Shown here piece by piece: positions 62,539-64,000 of a stretch of 64,000 bases of DNA; position 1 is the stretch's first letter, and each line of letters opens with the position of its first letter. The stretch spans positions 62,001 to 126,000 of the forward strand of contig CANKVU010000003.1 in NCBI GenBank assembly GCA_947487205.1. Reading direction: 5' to 3'. Made by a program: the position numbers and the translations under genes. The notes under the pieces are model-generated. The model saw only the letters and a program-made list of their open reading frames with translations, searched no databases and was not told where the DNA came from. This stretch comes from an uncultured Paracoccaceae bacterium (GTDB lineage: Bacteria > Pseudomonadota > Alphaproteobacteria > Rhodobacterales > Rhodobacteraceae).

Positions 62539-63228
62539 TCATTCGGCGGCCTGCCGGTGCCGGGCGAGGCGCCCGTCCTCGAGCCGGATCGTGCGGCTGC
62601 AGCGCGCGGCGAGGTCGGGGGCGTGGGTGACGAGGACCAGGGTCGCGCCGTGGCGGGCGTTCAGCGCGAAGAGCAGGTCCATGATCTCTGCCCCCGTGGG
62701 GCCGTCGAGGTTGCCGGTCGGCTCGTCGGCCAGGAGGATGTCGGGGCGCGGGGCGGCGGCGCGCGCGAGAGCCACGCGCTGCTGCTCTCCGCCCGAGAGT
62801 TCCGACGGGTAATGGTCGAGACGGTGGCCGAGCCCCATGGCGCGAAGCTCGGCCTCGGCCCGGTCGAAGGCGTCGCCGCGACCGGCGAGTTCCAGGGGCG
62901 TGGCCACGTTCTCGAGCGCGGTCATGGTCGGGATCAGGTGGAAGGACTGGAACACCACGCCCATATGGGTGCGGCGGAAGCGGGCGAGCGCGTCCTCGCC
63001 CATCGCTGTCAGGTCGTGGCCGAGGGCGGCGACCCGGCCCCCGGTGGCGCGTTCGAGACCGCCCATGACCATGAGGAGAGACGACTTGCCCGACCCGCTC
63101 GGCCCCACCAGCCCCACCGTCTCGCCCCTGTCGACGGCGAGGGTGACGCCCTTCAGGATCTCCACCGGCCCGGCATTGCCGTCGAGCGTCAGGCGGGCCT
63201 CGTGGAGGTCGAGGATGGTGTCGGACAT
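62539..63228 (-). CDS. ABC transporter ATP-binding protein (YbbA type)
   Basis: 229 residues. Walker A GPSGSGKSS, Q-loop FQSFHLIPTMTALEN, signature LSGGEQQRVALARA, Walker B ILLADEPTGNLD, switch VTHAPDLA; LolD/MacB/YbbA subfamily. ATG at 63228. Divergent from the tesA-like gene, the same arrangement as tesA-ybbA-ybbP of E. coli. Confidence 0.93.
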   Translation of the reverse strand: MSDTILDLHEARLTLDGNAGPVEILKGVTLAVDRGETVGLVGPSGSGKSSLLMVMGGLERATGGRVAALGHDLTAMGEDALARFRRTHMGVVFQSFHLIPTMTALENVATPLELAGRGDAFDRAEAELRAMGLGHRLDHYPSELSGGEQQRVALARAAAPRPDILLADEPTGNLDGPTGAEIMDLLFALNARHGATLVLVTHAPDLAARCSRTIRLEDGRLARHRQAAE

Positions 63229-63238
63229 GGCGCGCTCC

Positions 63239-63916
63239 GTGTTGCGGGTCGCATATGGGGCCGGCGGCGGACTTGGGAAGGCGGCGGTGGCGATCTGTCT
63301 CGCCGGGGCGGCGGCGTCTCCGGCGGCGGCGGAGGTCACGGTCGCGGCGCTGGGCGATTCGCTGACGCAAGGATACGGGCTCCCGCCCGCCGAGGGATTC
63401 GTGCCGCAGCTCGAGGCATGGCTGGCGGCGCGCGGTGCGGACGTGCGGCTGATCAATGCCGGAGTGTCGGGGGACACGACCGCCGGGGGCCTGTCGCGGG
63501 TGGACTGGACGCTGACGCCCGAGGTCGACGCGATGATCGTGGCGCTCGGGGGCAACGACCTCCTGCGCGGGATCGACCCGGCGGAATCGCGCGCCAACCT
63601 GGACGGAATCCTCGCGGCGGCCGATGCGGCCGGGGTCGAGGTGCTGCTGATCGGCATGGAGGCGCCGGGAAATTACGGCGCCGAGTACAAGGCGGCCTTC
63701 GACGGCATGTACGAGGACCTAGCGGGACGCTGGGACGTGCCGCTGGCCGATAACTTCCTCGGGGCGCTGACCGCGCTTCCCGACCGGGAGGCGGCGATCC
63801 GCGACTACCTGCAGCCGGACGGCATCCACCCCAACGCGGCCGGCGTGGACCTGATCGTGGAGGCGCTCGGACCCGCGGTCCTGGACCTCGTCGAGCGGGC
63901 GGCGGCGGGGGATTGA
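63239..63916 (+). CDS. tesA: SGNH arylesterase / lysophospholipase TesA-like
   Basis: 225 residues from the GTG at 63239; ATG at 63227 is also in frame but would overlap the start codon of the divergent ATPase gene. Signal peptide VLRVAYGAGGGLGKAAVAIC then LAGAAASPAAAE. SGNH blocks: GDSLTQGYG (catalytic Ser), NAGVSGDTTAGG (Gly), GGNDLLRG (Asn) and DGIHPNAAG (Asp-His). Periplasmic esterase. Confidence 0.9.
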   Translation: MLRVAYGAGGGLGKAAVAICLAGAAASPAAAEVTVAALGDSLTQGYGLPPAEGFVPQLEAWLAARGADVRLINAGVSGDTTAGGLSRVDWTLTPEVDAMIVALGGNDLLRGIDPAESRANLDGILAAADAAGVEVLLIGMEAPGNYGAEYKAAFDGMYEDLAGRWDVPLADNFLGALTALPDREAAIRDYLQPDGIHPNAAGVDLIVEALGPAVLDLVERAAAGD

Positions 63917-64000
63917 GCCCCGCATGAAACCGCGCGGGCCGCGGGTCGTTGGGCGGCGAGGGCGCATCCGGGCCGGCAGGGGCCTGCCCGTGCATCCCGA

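Noticed and set aside
63924-64000. Open frame starting MKPRGPRVVGRRGR at the right edge
   Set aside because: Only 25 codons, no recognisable family or ribosome-binding site; could be the start of a gene but cannot be supported.
1-64000. tRNA, rRNA, CRISPR arrays, prophage, toxin-antitoxin, transposases or defence islands
   Set aside because: Looked for and not seen; the gene content is chromosomal core and biosynthetic.

Overview
The window is a gene-dense, very GC-rich stretch (about 70% or more by eye) of an alphaproteobacterial chromosome, most likely a Rhodobacterales / Paracoccaceae species. Supporting signs are the aerobic (cobalt-late) cobalamin pathway with CobG and CobN, a Fur-family protein of the Mur type beside a SitABCD manganese transporter, a phosphatidylcholine synthase, an RSH protein behind rpoZ, and many 4-bp ATGA/GTGA gene overlaps. 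No phage genes, insertion sequences, CRISPR arrays, tRNA or rRNA genes were seen.

Region 1 (1-17.7 kb) is a cobalamin island. A minus-strand operon DUF1636-cobW-cobN-cobG-cobH-cobI-cobJ (8442 down to 411) starts behind a cobalamin riboswitch (about 8530-8713) and converges on the 3' part of cobK. From the same intergenic region, cobO runs the other way, followed by two phosphatase-like genes and cobQ. Next is a minus-strand run: alpha-ribazole-phosphatase-like gene, L-threonine-kinase-like gene, cobD (CbiB type) and cobC (threonine-phosphate decarboxylase). The plus-strand run cobU-cobT-cobS closes the nucleotide-loop part. Together these cover much of the route from precorrin-3A to cobalamin. 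CobL, CobM, CobF, CobB, the chelatase partners CobS/CobT and a cobalt transporter are not in the window.

Region 2 (17.7-30 kb): sitABCD with a divergent mur-like regulator and two identical-pattern operators (TGCGA-N5-TCGCA); a carboxymuconolactone-decarboxylase-like gene, pncB, arfB, a divergent CaCA exchanger, a queuosine-precursor transporter, a phytase-esterase-like protein, mepA, a UMF1 transporter and a thioesterase. Upstream of the CaCA-arfB pair is a striking leader. It has an 18-codon ORF whose ribosome-binding region is complementary over 17 nt (one G-U pair) to the 3' end of 16S rRNA, then a hairpin over its stop codon and an intrinsic terminator.

Region 3 (30-46.7 kb): yggT, recQ, yaaA, a lytic transglycosylase, an SH3 protein and aroC; a TPP riboswitch driving thiBPQ with ycjX/ycjF-like genes overlapping behind it; an AI-2E-family permease; ileS with a possible attenuating leader; and a frameshifted DUF3253 gene.

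Region 4 (46.7-64 kb) is mostly housekeeping: pcs, an SRPBCC protein, nudC, a 5'-nucleotidase, the SRP RNA gene, a TRIC channel, rnhA, DUF3429, mscL, ispH, a YqaA protein, a NYN nuclease, folK, rpoZ, the RSH gene, DUF2062, pdxJ, and a ybbA/ybbP-type ABC system divergent from tesA. The most unusual signals are the 16S-complementary leader at 25.2 kb, a palindromic repeat read in frame inside cobN, and the leader of ileS.
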